A stretch of DNA of 32,506 bases from Clostridia bacterium (lineage in GTDB: Bacteria > Bacillota > Peptococcia > DRI-13 > SM3-B62): the NCBI GenBank assembly GCA_018432615.1, contig JAHDSQ010000027.1, forward strand, positions 1 through 32,506, in the 5' to 3' direction. Position numbers and translations under genes: made by a program. Below are positions 10,230-19,369 of this stretch, one piece after another. Each line of letters opens with the position of its first letter. Within the stretch, counting starts at the first letter, position 1. Under the pieces are notes generated by a model that saw only the letters and a list, made by a program, of their open reading frames with translations, ran no database searches and was not told the DNA's origin.

Positions 10230-11453
10230 ATGAAGTGGGGGAAGGTTGTAATGCTTTTGGGTATCTTTGCCCTTATAATTACAGCTGCGTTTTTGGCAGT
10301 TAATCCTCTCAAGGATAGCATCCAACTTGGTCTTGATTTAAAGGGAGGAGTCCAGGTCAGGCTTGAGGCCCAGGGCTCGGTTACGGAAAGGGACATGGAT
10401 CAGATCATAGCTATTATGAGGAACAGGGTGGATAGTTTAGGTGTTACGGAGCCAATTATTCAAAAGGAAAGTGATAACCGTGTCTTGATTGAACTTCCTG
10501 GGGTGGAAGACCCTGAGGAGGCAATTTCCATCATTGGTAAGACGGCTCAGCTTGAGTTTAGAAAGTATGACGGAGAGGTTATACTGACGGGGAAACAATT
10601 AAAAGAAGCTGAGGAAGCAAAGGACCCTAATACGGGCGAAGCTATTGTGCTTCTTGAATTTGATGAGGAAGGTACTGAGATATTTGCAGACGTAACAGGG
10701 GAGTTAGTAAGTCAGTATCCGGATAGCAGGGATCAGCACAGGATTATTGCCATCTTTCTCGATGAGGAAGTAATCCAAGCTCCCTATGTCAATGAAAAGA
10801 TACCGGGTGGCGAGGCCAGGATTACCGGTTATGAAGATCTGGCGGATGCCAGGAATATTGCCTTGCTTCTGCGTTCCGGTGCACTGCCGGCACCTGTGGA
10901 GGTAATAGAAAAACGTACCGTCGGTGCAACATTGGGTTCAGATTCGATTGTAAAGAGTAAGGATGCGGCGATTTGGGGAATTTTAGCGATTATGATCTTC
11001 ATGCCAATATTCTATCGTGTGCCTGGTCTTATTGCCGATATTTCCTTGATTCTCTATTCTCTGATTGTCTTGGGGGTTTTGACCGCCTTAAACGCAACGC
11101 TGACCTTGCCCGGTATTGCCGGATTATTACTGTCGGTGGGTATGTGTGTTGACGCTAACATTATTATCTATGAACGCTTGAAGGATGAACTGAGAAACGG
11201 CAAGACATTGCGAGCGGCAATTGATGCAGGTTTTTCCAGGGCTTTTAAGACAATACTCGATTCCAACGTTACCACCTTGATTGCGGCGGCGGTTCTCTTC
11301 TATTTGGGAACCGGGACAATCAGAGGATTTGCCGTTACTCTGAGTATTGGTATCATTTGCAGCATGTTCACGGCCATAACTTTTACCAGGTTCATGCTGA
11401 AAACGGTTGTGGAAGCAAAAATCTTTAAAAATATTAAAATGTTTGGGGCATAG
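10230..11453 (+). CDS. secD: Protein translocase subunit SecD
   Basis: 407 residues. SecD uses the proton gradient to help pull preproteins across the membrane with SecF. It has TM1 (about residues 5-23), the family segment LGLDLKGGVQVRLE, a periplasm-type domain, the ALPAPVEVIEKRTVGATLG boundary, and five more TM helices with the conserved SVGMCVDANIIIYERLKDE segment. The soluble domain is shorter than in E. coli, typical of separate SecD proteins in Clostridia. AAGGAGGAG precedes the ATG; secF follows after 11 nt. Confidence 0.97.
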   Translation: MKWGKVVMLLGIFALIITAAFLAVNPLKDSIQLGLDLKGGVQVRLEAQGSVTERDMDQIIAIMRNRVDSLGVTEPIIQKESDNRVLIELPGVEDPEEAISIIGKTAQLEFRKYDGEVILTGKQLKEAEEAKDPNTGEAIVLLEFDEEGTEIFADVTGELVSQYPDSRDQHRIIAIFLDEEVIQAPYVNEKIPGGEARITGYEDLADARNIALLLRSGALPAPVEVIEKRTVGATLGSDSIVKSKDAAIWGILAIMIFMPIFYRVPGLIADISLILYSLIVLGVLTALNATLTLPGIAGLLLSVGMCVDANIIIYERLKDELRNGKTLRAAIDAGFSRAFKTILDSNVTTLIAAAVLFYLGTGTIRGFAVTLSIGIICSMFTAITFTRFMLKTVVEAKIFKNIKMFGA

Positions 11454-11464
11454 GGGGGATAAGG

Positions 11465-12337
11465 ATGAAGATCGATATTATCGGGAAAAGAAAGTACTGG
11501 TATATTCTATCCGCAGCCCTTATTATTATCGGGATTGCTTCCCTCTTTGCACAAGGGTTGAACTTTGGCATAGACTTTTCGGGCGGTTCATTGCTCCATG
11601 TTGACTTTCAGGATAGTAATGTGGAAGTAGAACAGGTACGCGAAGTCTTGGGAAGCTACGAACTCGGAGGCAGCAGTATTCAAAAAGCCGGGGACGGCAG
11701 TATAATAATCAGGATGCCGGAGGTTGAACAGGACAAGCTGGAAGAGGTATACCAAGGTTTTACGGATGAAATAGGAGAATTTGATTTGCTGCGCAGCGAA
11801 AAGGTGGGGCCTGTTATGGGCAGTGAGTTGAGAAGAGCCGCCTTGCTGGCTTTGGCCATTGCTGCTGTGCTGCAGATATTATACATCACGATCCGTTTTG
11901 AATTTAAATTTGGGATTGCAGCTATCCTGGCTTTGTTGCACGATGTGTTTATAACGGTCATGGTCTTTTCAATCATGCAATATGAGGTTACAAGTACTTT
12001 TGTGGCGGCTGTATTGACGATTATTGGATACTCGATAAACGACACGATAGTTATTTTTGACAGGATAAGGGAGAATCTCAAAAACAGGAGAAAGGAAACC
12101 TTATCTGAGATTATCAATAATAGTGTTAATCAGACATTAGTGCGGTCTATCAATACCACCTTGGCGGTTGTCTTTATTCTGGTAGCGTTAATCTTTTTAG
12201 GCGGAGAAACCATCAAGGATTTTGCGGTAGCAATGCTGATTGGTGTTATCAGCGGTGCGTATTCCTCCATATTTATAGCGAGTGCACTGTGGTACGAGTT
12301 TAAGCCGGAAGAGCACAAGGAGCCGAAAAGGGCTTAA
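11465..12337 (+). CDS. secF: Protein translocase subunit SecF
   Basis: 290 residues with TM1 near residues 11-29, the signature LNFGIDFSGGSLLHVDF, a small extracytoplasmic domain, and five further TM helices including IGYSINDTIVIFDRIREN. It is the partner of SecD, encoded 11 nt upstream. The ATG follows GGGGGGATAAGG. The C-terminal helix ends in a short charged tail. Confidence 0.97.
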   Translation: MKIDIIGKRKYWYILSAALIIIGIASLFAQGLNFGIDFSGGSLLHVDFQDSNVEVEQVREVLGSYELGGSSIQKAGDGSIIIRMPEVEQDKLEEVYQGFTDEIGEFDLLRSEKVGPVMGSELRRAALLALAIAAVLQILYITIRFEFKFGIAAILALLHDVFITVMVFSIMQYEVTSTFVAAVLTIIGYSINDTIVIFDRIRENLKNRRKETLSEIINNSVNQTLVRSINTTLAVVFILVALIFLGGETIKDFAVAMLIGVISGAYSSIFIASALWYEFKPEEHKEPKRA

Positions 12338-12412
12338 GTTAACTACAAGCGGCAGGAAAATTGCGATTTGAGGAGAATATGTCTAGGTAATTAATGATGT
12401 GAGGTGAGAGTT

Positions 12413-12802
12413 GTGCAAATTTATTTGATAACTGCACTGTTGTTCTCCTTGTTGGTAGCGGTCTTTGCCGTGCAGAACACGGAAATTGTAACCATACGGT
12501 TTATCGCCTGGCAATTTTCAGTTTCACTGGTTCTTGTGATACTGGGTTCCGCGATTGTCGGTGCGCTGGCTCTCTACTTTTTAGGTCTGTTTAAACAGGT
12601 GGGGGCCTGGTTTAAGATTCGTCAACTCGACGGGAAGAAAAAGGACTTGGAAAAGCAACTGGAAAAACTAGAGACAATGATTAAAGGCGCCGAGGAAACC
12701 AGCGATGCTAAGGTGTTAGCCGACGCAGGTGAGAAGATGCCGGTAGAAACGCGAGTTGATGAAGCAGAGGAATCCGCTGAGGAAAAAAGTACAGACGAAT
12801 AA
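12413..12802 (+). CDS. LapA-domain (DUF1049) membrane protein
   Basis: 129 residues: two transmembrane helices (about 3-18 and 35-58) flanking the conserved AVFAVQNTEIVTIRF segment of LapA/DUF1049 proteins, then a charged coiled-coil-like tail rich in Lys and Glu. In E. coli the homologue LapA works with LapB in lipopolysaccharide assembly; in Gram-positives the role is not established. GTG 12413 has GAGGTG 6 nt upstream; a GTG at 12404 is the alternative. It follows secF and is closed by a strong terminator. Confidence 0.85.
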   Translation: MQIYLITALLFSLLVAVFAVQNTEIVTIRFIAWQFSVSLVLVILGSAIVGALALYFLGLFKQVGAWFKIRQLDGKKKDLEKQLEKLETMIKGAEETSDAKVLADAGEKMPVETRVDEAEESAEEKSTDE

Positions 12803-12834
12803 TTATAAATGGCCTGAGCTGAAGAAATATATCA

Positions 12835-12860
12835 AAAAAAGAGACTGGTGTCTCTTTTTT
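12835..12860 (+). terminator. Strong intrinsic terminator after lapA
   Basis: An A-run plus GAGAC (12835-12845) pairs with GTCTC plus a T-run (12850-12860) around a TGGT loop, an 11-bp stem ending in six T. The symmetric A and T runs make it potentially bidirectional. It separates secDF-lapA from recJ. Confidence 0.85.
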
Positions 12861-12885
12861 GGTCTATACAGGAAGGGAAAAGGGA

Positions 12886-15800
12886 ATGCAGAAGAAAAGA
12901 ATCTGGCAACTAAAAAAAACAGATACTCGTTTGGCAGCCTCCTTTGCGGAGGAATTGGGGATAGCTCATCCAGTTGCGCATATTCTGGTAAGCAGGGGGA
13001 TAACGACTGTTGATGAGGCTCATGTCTTTCTGCATGCGTCTTTGGAAGATTTACAAAAACCCCAAGAAATATCGGGGATCGAGGCCGGAACTCGCAGGAT
13101 TATTGACGCCGTGACCGAGAAGGAAAAGATTTTGGTGTACGGCGATTATGACGTTGACGGGATCACCTCAACGTCGCTACTGGTCGGGGTCTTGTGTGAG
13201 TTAGGCGGAAACGTTACATATTACATACCGGACAGGGTAAATGAAGGATACGGATTAAATATGGCTGCGGTCGAGAGTCTGGTAAAGGAAGGCGTATCCC
13301 TGCTTGTAACAGTTGATTGCGGGATATCCTCAAGGGAAGAGGTTCGTTATGCCCAGGAAAATGGCATGGATGTCATTATTACCGACCACCATCAGGCTCC
13401 GGAATTGCTACCGGAAGCTGTGACGGTAATTGATCCAAGTATGGTAGCCGAGCAAAGTCCGTGGAAAGACTTGGCTGGGGTAGGGGTAGCCTACAAGCTT
13501 GCAGAGTCTGTTGCAGCAAGCTTTGGCCGGGAGGACCTCTGCGGTAAAAACCTTGATTTGGTGGCATTAGGTACGGTGGCAGATGTTGTTCCCCTGACAG
13601 GTGAAAACAGGATTTTGGTCAAGGAAGGGCTAAAAGTGCTGGCCAGGGCTGAAAGGCCGGGGGTAGAAGCCCTGTTGAAGGTCAGCGGGATGGCAGGAAA
13701 AGAAATAACCGCCGGAAGGATAGGATATGTTTTAGCTCCGAGAATCAACGCCTGCGGGCGTTTAAGCAAGGCTGAGCTCGGGGTAGAGCTGCTTTTGACC
13801 GAAAATCATGAGCGGGCTCTTGAACTGGCAGGTATCATGGAGGAAGAGAACCGTAACCGGCAAGGGCTGGAAATCGAAATATTTGAGGAAGCCGTTGCTA
13901 TAATTGAGGATAATGTTAATTTGCCAGAAGCTAAAGTGCTTGTTGTAGCTAAGGAAGGCTGGCATCCGGGCGTCATCGGAATAGTGGCTTCGCGCCTGGT
14001 GGATAAATATTACCGACCGGTAGTAATGATTGCCTTGGAAGAAGAAATCGGCCGGGGTTCGGCCCGAAGCATCCCGGGTTTTCATTTATATGAAGCCTTG
14101 GAATCGGCCGATGAGCATTTGCTGAATTACGGTGGACACGAAATGGCTGCCGGTTTGTCGATCGCAAGGGAGAAGGTACCTTCCTTATTAACGGCCTTAA
14201 ACGACAGGGCAACGAAGGTGTTACAGCCTCGCGATTTTGTGCCTCTTTTACGTGCAGATGTGGAAATTTCCGCAGGGGAGATAACTTCCGGTCTCGTTGA
14301 AGAGATAGAGGCCTTAGCACCCTTCGGACAAGGTAATCCGGGTCCCCTTTTGATTTTGAGAAGATGTAAGCTTACTGAATGCAGGGGAGTCGGCAACGAC
14401 GGCAAGCATCTCAAAATGCGCTTCTTGCATGGTGATACCCCTCTGGATGGTATTATGTTCCAGGCAGCGGAAAAGAAGGAAGCAATTGTTTCATGGGAGT
14501 ACTGTGATGTGGCGTTTGTCCCGGAAATAAACAGTTGGCAGGGCAGGGTGCAGGTGCAGTTGAACGTTAAAGATATCAAACAGTCCGGGGAGCCTGATGA
14601 TCCCTTCTTACCCCTTTCTTTTTTGGAAAAGCTATATCTGGAAGGCGGAATATGGTTAGAGGACGACTGTTTAAAGGATGTTGTCGATCGGGAGGAATTC
14701 TTTACAAAGGTCGTAGGGGTAACTTTTGCCAAAAGGCAGGAGGTAATCAGGGGAATCGAGGACGGAGAAAGTGTCAGAATTGAGCGGGAGCCCGAAAACC
14801 CTAATGATCCAAAGGCCTTAGCTGTTTACTATGGGGATCATCATATCGGATACCTGAATGCGGAATTGGCAAAAATACTGGCCCCTGAATTAGAGGAAGG
14901 AAAAGAATATGAGGCTTACGTTACCCGTGTCATAGGACGCGAGAAGGATAAGTTAGGTGTCAGGCTTTGTGTCAGAAAAGCTAAAAAAACAGAAACTGAT
15001 GAAAGCTTTGAGAGAGTAAAGGAAGAGTTAGCCGCACTTTCAGCCCGGGAGGTGGAAGAGGCTGTCAAGAAGGCCATCCTCGGTGAATATGAGTACCATG
15101 AGAAGCAGCGGGAAGCGATTGAAGGCTTAAAGAACGGGGACAATTCCTTAGTAATCTTTGCCACGGGACGAGGGAAATCAGCTGTGTTTCAAACCATGGC
15201 CGCTTTGCAGGCCTTGCTGAAAGGTAAAATGACAATAGTGGTGTACCCATTGCGTTCCCTGGTTAATGATCAACTGGGACATTTTTGCAATAAAGTGGCA
15301 GGTCTCGGGGTCAGCGTGGCAGCAGTGAACGGCTCCATGTCCGCAGAGGATAAGGAAAAGTTTTTTCTTAAAATGCTGCAGGGCAAAGTCGATGTTGTTT
15401 TGACCACAACAGAGTTTTTGGACTGTCACTTTGATAAATTCAGTGCGGTGGCAGAAAGAATAGGATTATTTGTGGTTGATGAAGCACATCATTTGGGAAA
15501 AGCTAAACGCAAGGGTTACCGACTATTGGCTGGAAACTGGAGGAAATTGGGCAAACCCCTTGCGCTGGCTGTGACTGCCACGGCTGATGAGCTTGTTGCT
15601 AAAAGGATCAAAGAAGATCTGGAGTGTACTAAGGTTATAATTGAGGATTATAAGCGGAACAATCTGGCGCTTATTGATCGGCGTGAGGAAAAAGATAAGC
15701 TGGCCTATCTTTTAAAGCTGGTATCCGCAGGAGAACGGACGGTTGTTTATGTCAACAGCAGAAGGCAGGCCTTTAGCTTGGCCAGTGAATTAAGGCTCTA

Positions 15801-16494
15801 CTATCCTTTGGCCCGGGAAGAAATTGGTTTTTACCATGGTGGGCTAAGCAGCGAGCACCGTCGGGAAATGGAAAAGCTTTTTCGCCAGGGCGTGTTAAAG
15901 GTGCTGGTTACAACCAGTGCCTTCGGCGAAGGGATCGACATACCCGATATCAAACATGTAGCACTTTATCATTTGTGCTTTTCCCGGACGGAGTTCAATC
16001 AGTTGGCGGGAAGGGCCGGCCGTAACGGGCAAAAGGCCTGTGTGCATGTTTTGTTTGGGGAAAAGGACAGAAAACTGAATGAGTTTATTTTGTCCGGCAC
16101 CGTGCCATCCAGAGATGTATTAGGCAAGGTTTATCTCTTACTGCGAGACAAGGCCCGCAAAGAGAACCCCTTTGAATTGACAAACTATCAGATTGCCGAA
16201 GAACTGCAAAAGGCGGGTGCTAATTCTTTCCGCGAACAGACGGCTTCATCCTGTCTGGCGATATTTGAAGAGCTGGGTCTAATCCTGCGTGAAGTTGAGG
16301 GAGGCAGGAGACACCTTCATTTTGCACCCCCGCCGCCGGGTAAGCTTGAACTTGAAGAATCGGTACGTTATGCTGAGGGCTTGCAGGAATGGGAAGAATT
16401 TCGTGAATTCGCCGAATGTGTTTTAAATGAAGAAAGCAATATTATTATGGAGTGTTTTAATAACCCTATTTATCCTTTGGATATGGTAGAATAA
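12886..16494 (+). CDS. recJ: RecJ exonuclease - HIRAN - RecQ-like helicase fusion
   Basis: A single 1202-residue frame, about twice the usual RecJ length. Residues 1 to about 570 are RecJ, the 5'-3' single-strand DNA exonuclease: DYDVDG at 87-92, the DHH motif at 167-169, DHHA1 GGHEMAAG at 416-423, then an OB fold. Residues about 606-700 look like a HIRAN domain (VVGVTFAKRQEVI, REPENPNDPKAL, HIGYLNAELA). From about 740 there is a superfamily-2 helicase of RecQ type: Walker A ATGRGKS 759-765, DEAH 865-868, motif III TATA, motif V region AFGEGIDIPD, motif VI QLAGRAGR 1039-1046, then a possible winged helix. ATG 12886 follows AAGGGAAAAGGGA; an upstream TTG at 12859 lies inside the terminator. 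RecJ and RecQ act together in end resection, so a combined machine is plausible. Confidence 0.93.
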   Translation: MQKKRIWQLKKTDTRLAASFAEELGIAHPVAHILVSRGITTVDEAHVFLHASLEDLQKPQEISGIEAGTRRIIDAVTEKEKILVYGDYDVDGITSTSLLVGVLCELGGNVTYYIPDRVNEGYGLNMAAVESLVKEGVSLLVTVDCGISSREEVRYAQENGMDVIITDHHQAPELLPEAVTVIDPSMVAEQSPWKDLAGVGVAYKLAESVAASFGREDLCGKNLDLVALGTVADVVPLTGENRILVKEGLKVLARAERPGVEALLKVSGMAGKEITAGRIGYVLAPRINACGRLSKAELGVELLLTENHERALELAGIMEEENRNRQGLEIEIFEEAVAIIEDNVNLPEAKVLVVAKEGWHPGVIGIVASRLVDKYYRPVVMIALEEEIGRGSARSIPGFHLYEALESADEHLLNYGGHEMAAGLSIAREKVPSLLTALNDRATKVLQPRDFVPLLRADVEISAGEITSGLVEEIEALAPFGQGNPGPLLILRRCKLTECRGVGNDGKHLKMRFLHGDTPLDGIMFQAAEKKEAIVSWEYCDVAFVPEINSWQGRVQVQLNVKDIKQSGEPDDPFLPLSFLEKLYLEGGIWLEDDCLKDVVDREEFFTKVVGVTFAKRQEVIRGIEDGESVRIEREPENPNDPKALAVYYGDHHIGYLNAELAKILAPELEEGKEYEAYVTRVIGREKDKLGVRLCVRKAKKTETDESFERVKEELAALSAREVEEAVKKAILGEYEYHEKQREAIEGLKNGDNSLVIFATGRGKSAVFQTMAALQALLKGKMTIVVYPLRSLVNDQLGHFCNKVAGLGVSVAAVNGSMSAEDKEKFFLKMLQGKVDVVLTTTEFLDCHFDKFSAVAERIGLFVVDEAHHLGKAKRKGYRLLAGNWRKLGKPLALAVTATADELVAKRIKEDLECTKVIIEDYKRNNLALIDRREEKDKLAYLLKLVSAGERTVVYVNSRRQAFSLASELRLYYPLAREEIGFYHGGLSSEHRREMEKLFRQGVLKVLVTTSAFGEGIDIPDIKHVALYHLCFSRTEFNQLAGRAGRNGQKACVHVLFGEKDRKLNEFILSGTVPSRDVLGKVYLLLRDKARKENPFELTNYQIAEELQKAGANSFREQTASSCLAIFEELGLILREVEGGRRHLHFAPPPPGKLELEESVRYAEGLQEWEEFREFAECVLNEESNIIMECFNNPIYPLDMVE

Positions 16495-16526
16495 GTGTTG
16501 TATTCGAGAAACTGGTGGTGTAGCGG

Positions 16527-18707
16527 TTGTCCTATCTAAAGCTTATGGAGAAGCTAAAAAAATATCAGCCGGAGGACAAGCTGGAAATTGTCGATAAGGC
16601 TTATCATTATGCACTAAAAGCCCATCAAGGGCAGCAGCGGAATTCGGGGGAGCCATATATAACGCACCCGCTGGCCGTTGCTGTTATTCTGTCCGGTCTG
16701 GAGTTGGACACACCTTCGATTGTGGCTGCGCTTCTTCATGATGTCGTGGAGGATACAAAGGTCACTCTTGAAGACGTTGAAAAAAACTTTGGGGCGGAAA
16801 TAGCTCAGATGGTCGATGGAGTAACTAAGCTCAGCAGGATAGAGTTTCACTCCAAAGAAGAACACCAGCTGGAAAACTTGCGGAAAATGTTTGTTGCTAT
16901 GGCCAAGGATATCAGAGTAATTCTGATTAAACTGGCCGATCGTTTGCACAACATGCGAACTTTAAAGTTCCATCCGGAAGGGAAACAAAAGGAAATAGCC
17001 AAGGAAACAATGGAAATTTTCGCACCACTGGCCCATCGTTTGGGGATTTTTACGATGAAGTGGGAGCTCGAGGATCTTGCTTTTCGCCATCTTGAGGCGG
17101 AAAAGTATTATGATTTGGTAGAAAAAATCTCCATGAAAAGGCAAGAAAGGGAAGTATATATTGAAAAGGTAATTGATTTGCTGCGCGAACGCCTGCAAGA
17201 AATCGGGATTACAGCGGATATTACCGGACGTCCGAAGCATCTTTACAGCATTTACAAAAAGATGGAGGATAAGGGTAAGAATCTGAACGAGATTTACGAT
17301 CTTATAGCCGTAAGGGTTATCGTAGACAGTGTTAAGGACTGTTATGGCACTCTGGGTATCATTCATACTGTGTGGAAACCGATTCCCGGAAGGTTTAAAG
17401 ACTATATCGCTATGCCTAAGCCCAATATGTACCAGTCGCTCCATACGACGGTGATGGGCTTTGAGGGTGAGCCCTTTGAGATACAAATACGTACCGTTAG
17501 TATGCATAGGACGGCTGAATACGGCATTGCGGCTCATTGGAAGTACAAAGAAGGCGGAAAAAAAGAGGGTAAGGACATCGAGAAACGGTTGACCTGGCTT
17601 AGACAGATATTGGAGCTGCAGACGGATGTTCATGATACCAAAGAGTTTATGGAGTCCTTGAAAATAGATGTATTTTCAGATGTAGTTTTTGTTTTTACAC
17701 CCAAAGGAGATGTTCTTGAATTACCGGCAGGTTCAACGCCCATTGATTTTGCTTACAGGATCCATTCCGATATCGGGCACCGTTGCATCGGGGCTAAAAT
17801 CAATGGGAGGATTGTGACCCTTGATTATGTCCTGAAAAACGGTAACATTGTAGAGATTCTTACCTCAAAGCAAGCTAACGGTCCCAGCAGGGATTGGCTG
17901 AAAATCGTTAAAACGTCACAGGCTAAAAACAGGATCAGACAGTGGTACAAAAAGGAAAAGAAGGATGAAAACATTGCTCGGGGACGGGACCTTATTGAAA
18001 AAGAGTTCAGAAAGCAAGGTCTGGATGCTGCGGCACTTTTTAAAACGGATCGGCTGATGGAGATTGGCAGACGATTGGGATACAATAGCCCGGAAGAACT
18101 CTTGCAGGCTGTAGGTGAGGGGGCGGTAAGCCCAATCCAGATCATAACCAGGCTTAAAGATGACCTGCAGAAGCTGAAAAAACTGCCGGAGGACAGTCTT
18201 TTCCCGGATAGCATCGTGGAAACGAAAAAGGTCCGTGATAATAAGAAGACGCAGTACGGCATTAAGGTGCGGGGAGTGGAAGATGTAATGATTAGGCTTT
18301 CTCATTGCTGCAATCCCCTGCCGGGTGATTTGATAATAGGATACATTACCAGGGGACGCGGTGTGTCGGTTCATCGCATCGACTGCCCGAATGCTTTGTA
18401 TCATATGCAGGAGGAACAAGGCCGTATTGTTGATGTTTCTTGGGATAAAGATCCCGACACTACCTATCAGGTTGAGATCGAGGTCTTTGCGGTGGACAGG
18501 GCGCGTCTGGCAATGGACGTGATGACTACTGTAGCTGATATGAAAATCACCATTAATTCCGTACGTGCCCGCGCCATTAGAAATAACAATGCTTTAGTTA
18601 ATCTCAAAATTGAAATCAAAAGTCTCGAACAGTTGAAATCTGTGATAGAAAAGGTTAAGAGGGTCAAAGAAGTACTAGATGTATATAGGGTAACTCCTAA
18701 TAAATGA
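16527..18707 (+). CDS. relA: Bifunctional (p)ppGpp synthetase/hydrolase Rel
   Basis: 726 residues, full-length long RSH protein that makes and degrades the stringent-response alarmone. The hydrolase HD site is intact (His47, His71-Asp72, then VVEDTKVT). The synthetase domain has GRPKHLYSIYKKM, RFKDYIAMPKPN and EIQIRT. TGS (about 385-445), a zinc-finger-like segment with Cys594-Cys595, and a C-terminal ACT domain (about 650-726) follow. The RFKD charge pattern fits bifunctional Rel. The TTG start at 16527 follows a weak GGTGGTGTAGCGG site. It lies 32 nt after recJ; apt, often between them, is missing. Confidence 0.96.
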   Translation: MSYLKLMEKLKKYQPEDKLEIVDKAYHYALKAHQGQQRNSGEPYITHPLAVAVILSGLELDTPSIVAALLHDVVEDTKVTLEDVEKNFGAEIAQMVDGVTKLSRIEFHSKEEHQLENLRKMFVAMAKDIRVILIKLADRLHNMRTLKFHPEGKQKEIAKETMEIFAPLAHRLGIFTMKWELEDLAFRHLEAEKYYDLVEKISMKRQEREVYIEKVIDLLRERLQEIGITADITGRPKHLYSIYKKMEDKGKNLNEIYDLIAVRVIVDSVKDCYGTLGIIHTVWKPIPGRFKDYIAMPKPNMYQSLHTTVMGFEGEPFEIQIRTVSMHRTAEYGIAAHWKYKEGGKKEGKDIEKRLTWLRQILELQTDVHDTKEFMESLKIDVFSDVVFVFTPKGDVLELPAGSTPIDFAYRIHSDIGHRCIGAKINGRIVTLDYVLKNGNIVEILTSKQANGPSRDWLKIVKTSQAKNRIRQWYKKEKKDENIARGRDLIEKEFRKQGLDAAALFKTDRLMEIGRRLGYNSPEELLQAVGEGAVSPIQIITRLKDDLQKLKKLPEDSLFPDSIVETKKVRDNKKTQYGIKVRGVEDVMIRLSHCCNPLPGDLIIGYITRGRGVSVHRIDCPNALYHMQEEQGRIVDVSWDKDPDTTYQVEIEVFAVDRARLAMDVMTTVADMKITINSVRARAIRNNNALVNLKIEIKSLEQLKSVIEKVKRVKEVLDVYRVTPNK

Positions 18708-18742
18708 TATAAAGAGCAAGAAGAGAACAAGGAGGTTTTTTA

Positions 18743-19369
18743 ATGATGAATATTGTTACTTTGGTTTTGGGTCCGCTGCAAGTGAATTGTTATCTGTTTT
18801 ATGATGAAACAACGAAGGAATGTATGGTCATTGATCCGGGAGCAGAAGGACCAAAAATAATCGATGAAATCGAAAAAAGGGACTTAAGGGTCAAGTACAT
18901 TCTTAACACACACGGACATGTTGACCATATTTCCGCTAATGCATACGTGAAGGAAAGACTGGAAGCCCCGCTCTTGATTCATGAGGAAGATGCTGCCATG
19001 CTAGGGGACGGCGCCATAAATATGTCCTCATACTTAGGTGAAGAAATTAATAAGCCACTTGCCGATAGGCTCTTAAAGGATGGAGATGTTTTAGAGCTTG
19101 GTGAAAACAAAATCCGGGTTTTGCACACCCCGGGTCATACGAGGGGCGGAATTTCGCTGATTTGCGGTAATATCTGTTTTAGCGGTGATACCCTCTTTTT
19201 AATGTCGGTAGGCCGGACGGATCTACCGGGAGGATCTTTTAAGCAGCTGATTGATTCGATCAAAAATAAGCTATTTACCCTGGATGATGAGGTGGTTGTT
19301 TATCCGGGACACGGTCCGGAGACAACCATCGGACAGGAAAAAGCGGGAAATCCTTTTGTCACATGTTAG
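18743..19369 (+). CDS. Metallo-beta-lactamase fold hydrolase (glyoxalase II-like)
   Basis: 208 residues with the binuclear zinc motif THGHVDH near residue 56, further ligands in HTPGHTRG and FSGDTLF, and a C-terminal VYPGHGPET. It resembles the short YcbL/glyoxalase II-like hydrolases that cleave thioesters such as hydroxyacylglutathione; the substrate is uncertain in an organism that may lack glutathione. AAGGAGG precedes tandem ATG codons at 18743 and 18746. It overlaps the start of hemZ by 7 nt. In many Firmicutes this gene follows relA and dtd; dtd is absent here. Confidence 0.9.
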   Translation: MMNIVTLVLGPLQVNCYLFYDETTKECMVIDPGAEGPKIIDEIEKRDLRVKYILNTHGHVDHISANAYVKERLEAPLLIHEEDAAMLGDGAINMSSYLGEEINKPLADRLLKDGDVLELGENKIRVLHTPGHTRGGISLICGNICFSGDTLFLMSVGRTDLPGGSFKQLIDSIKNKLFTLDDEVVVYPGHGPETTIGQEKAGNPFVTC

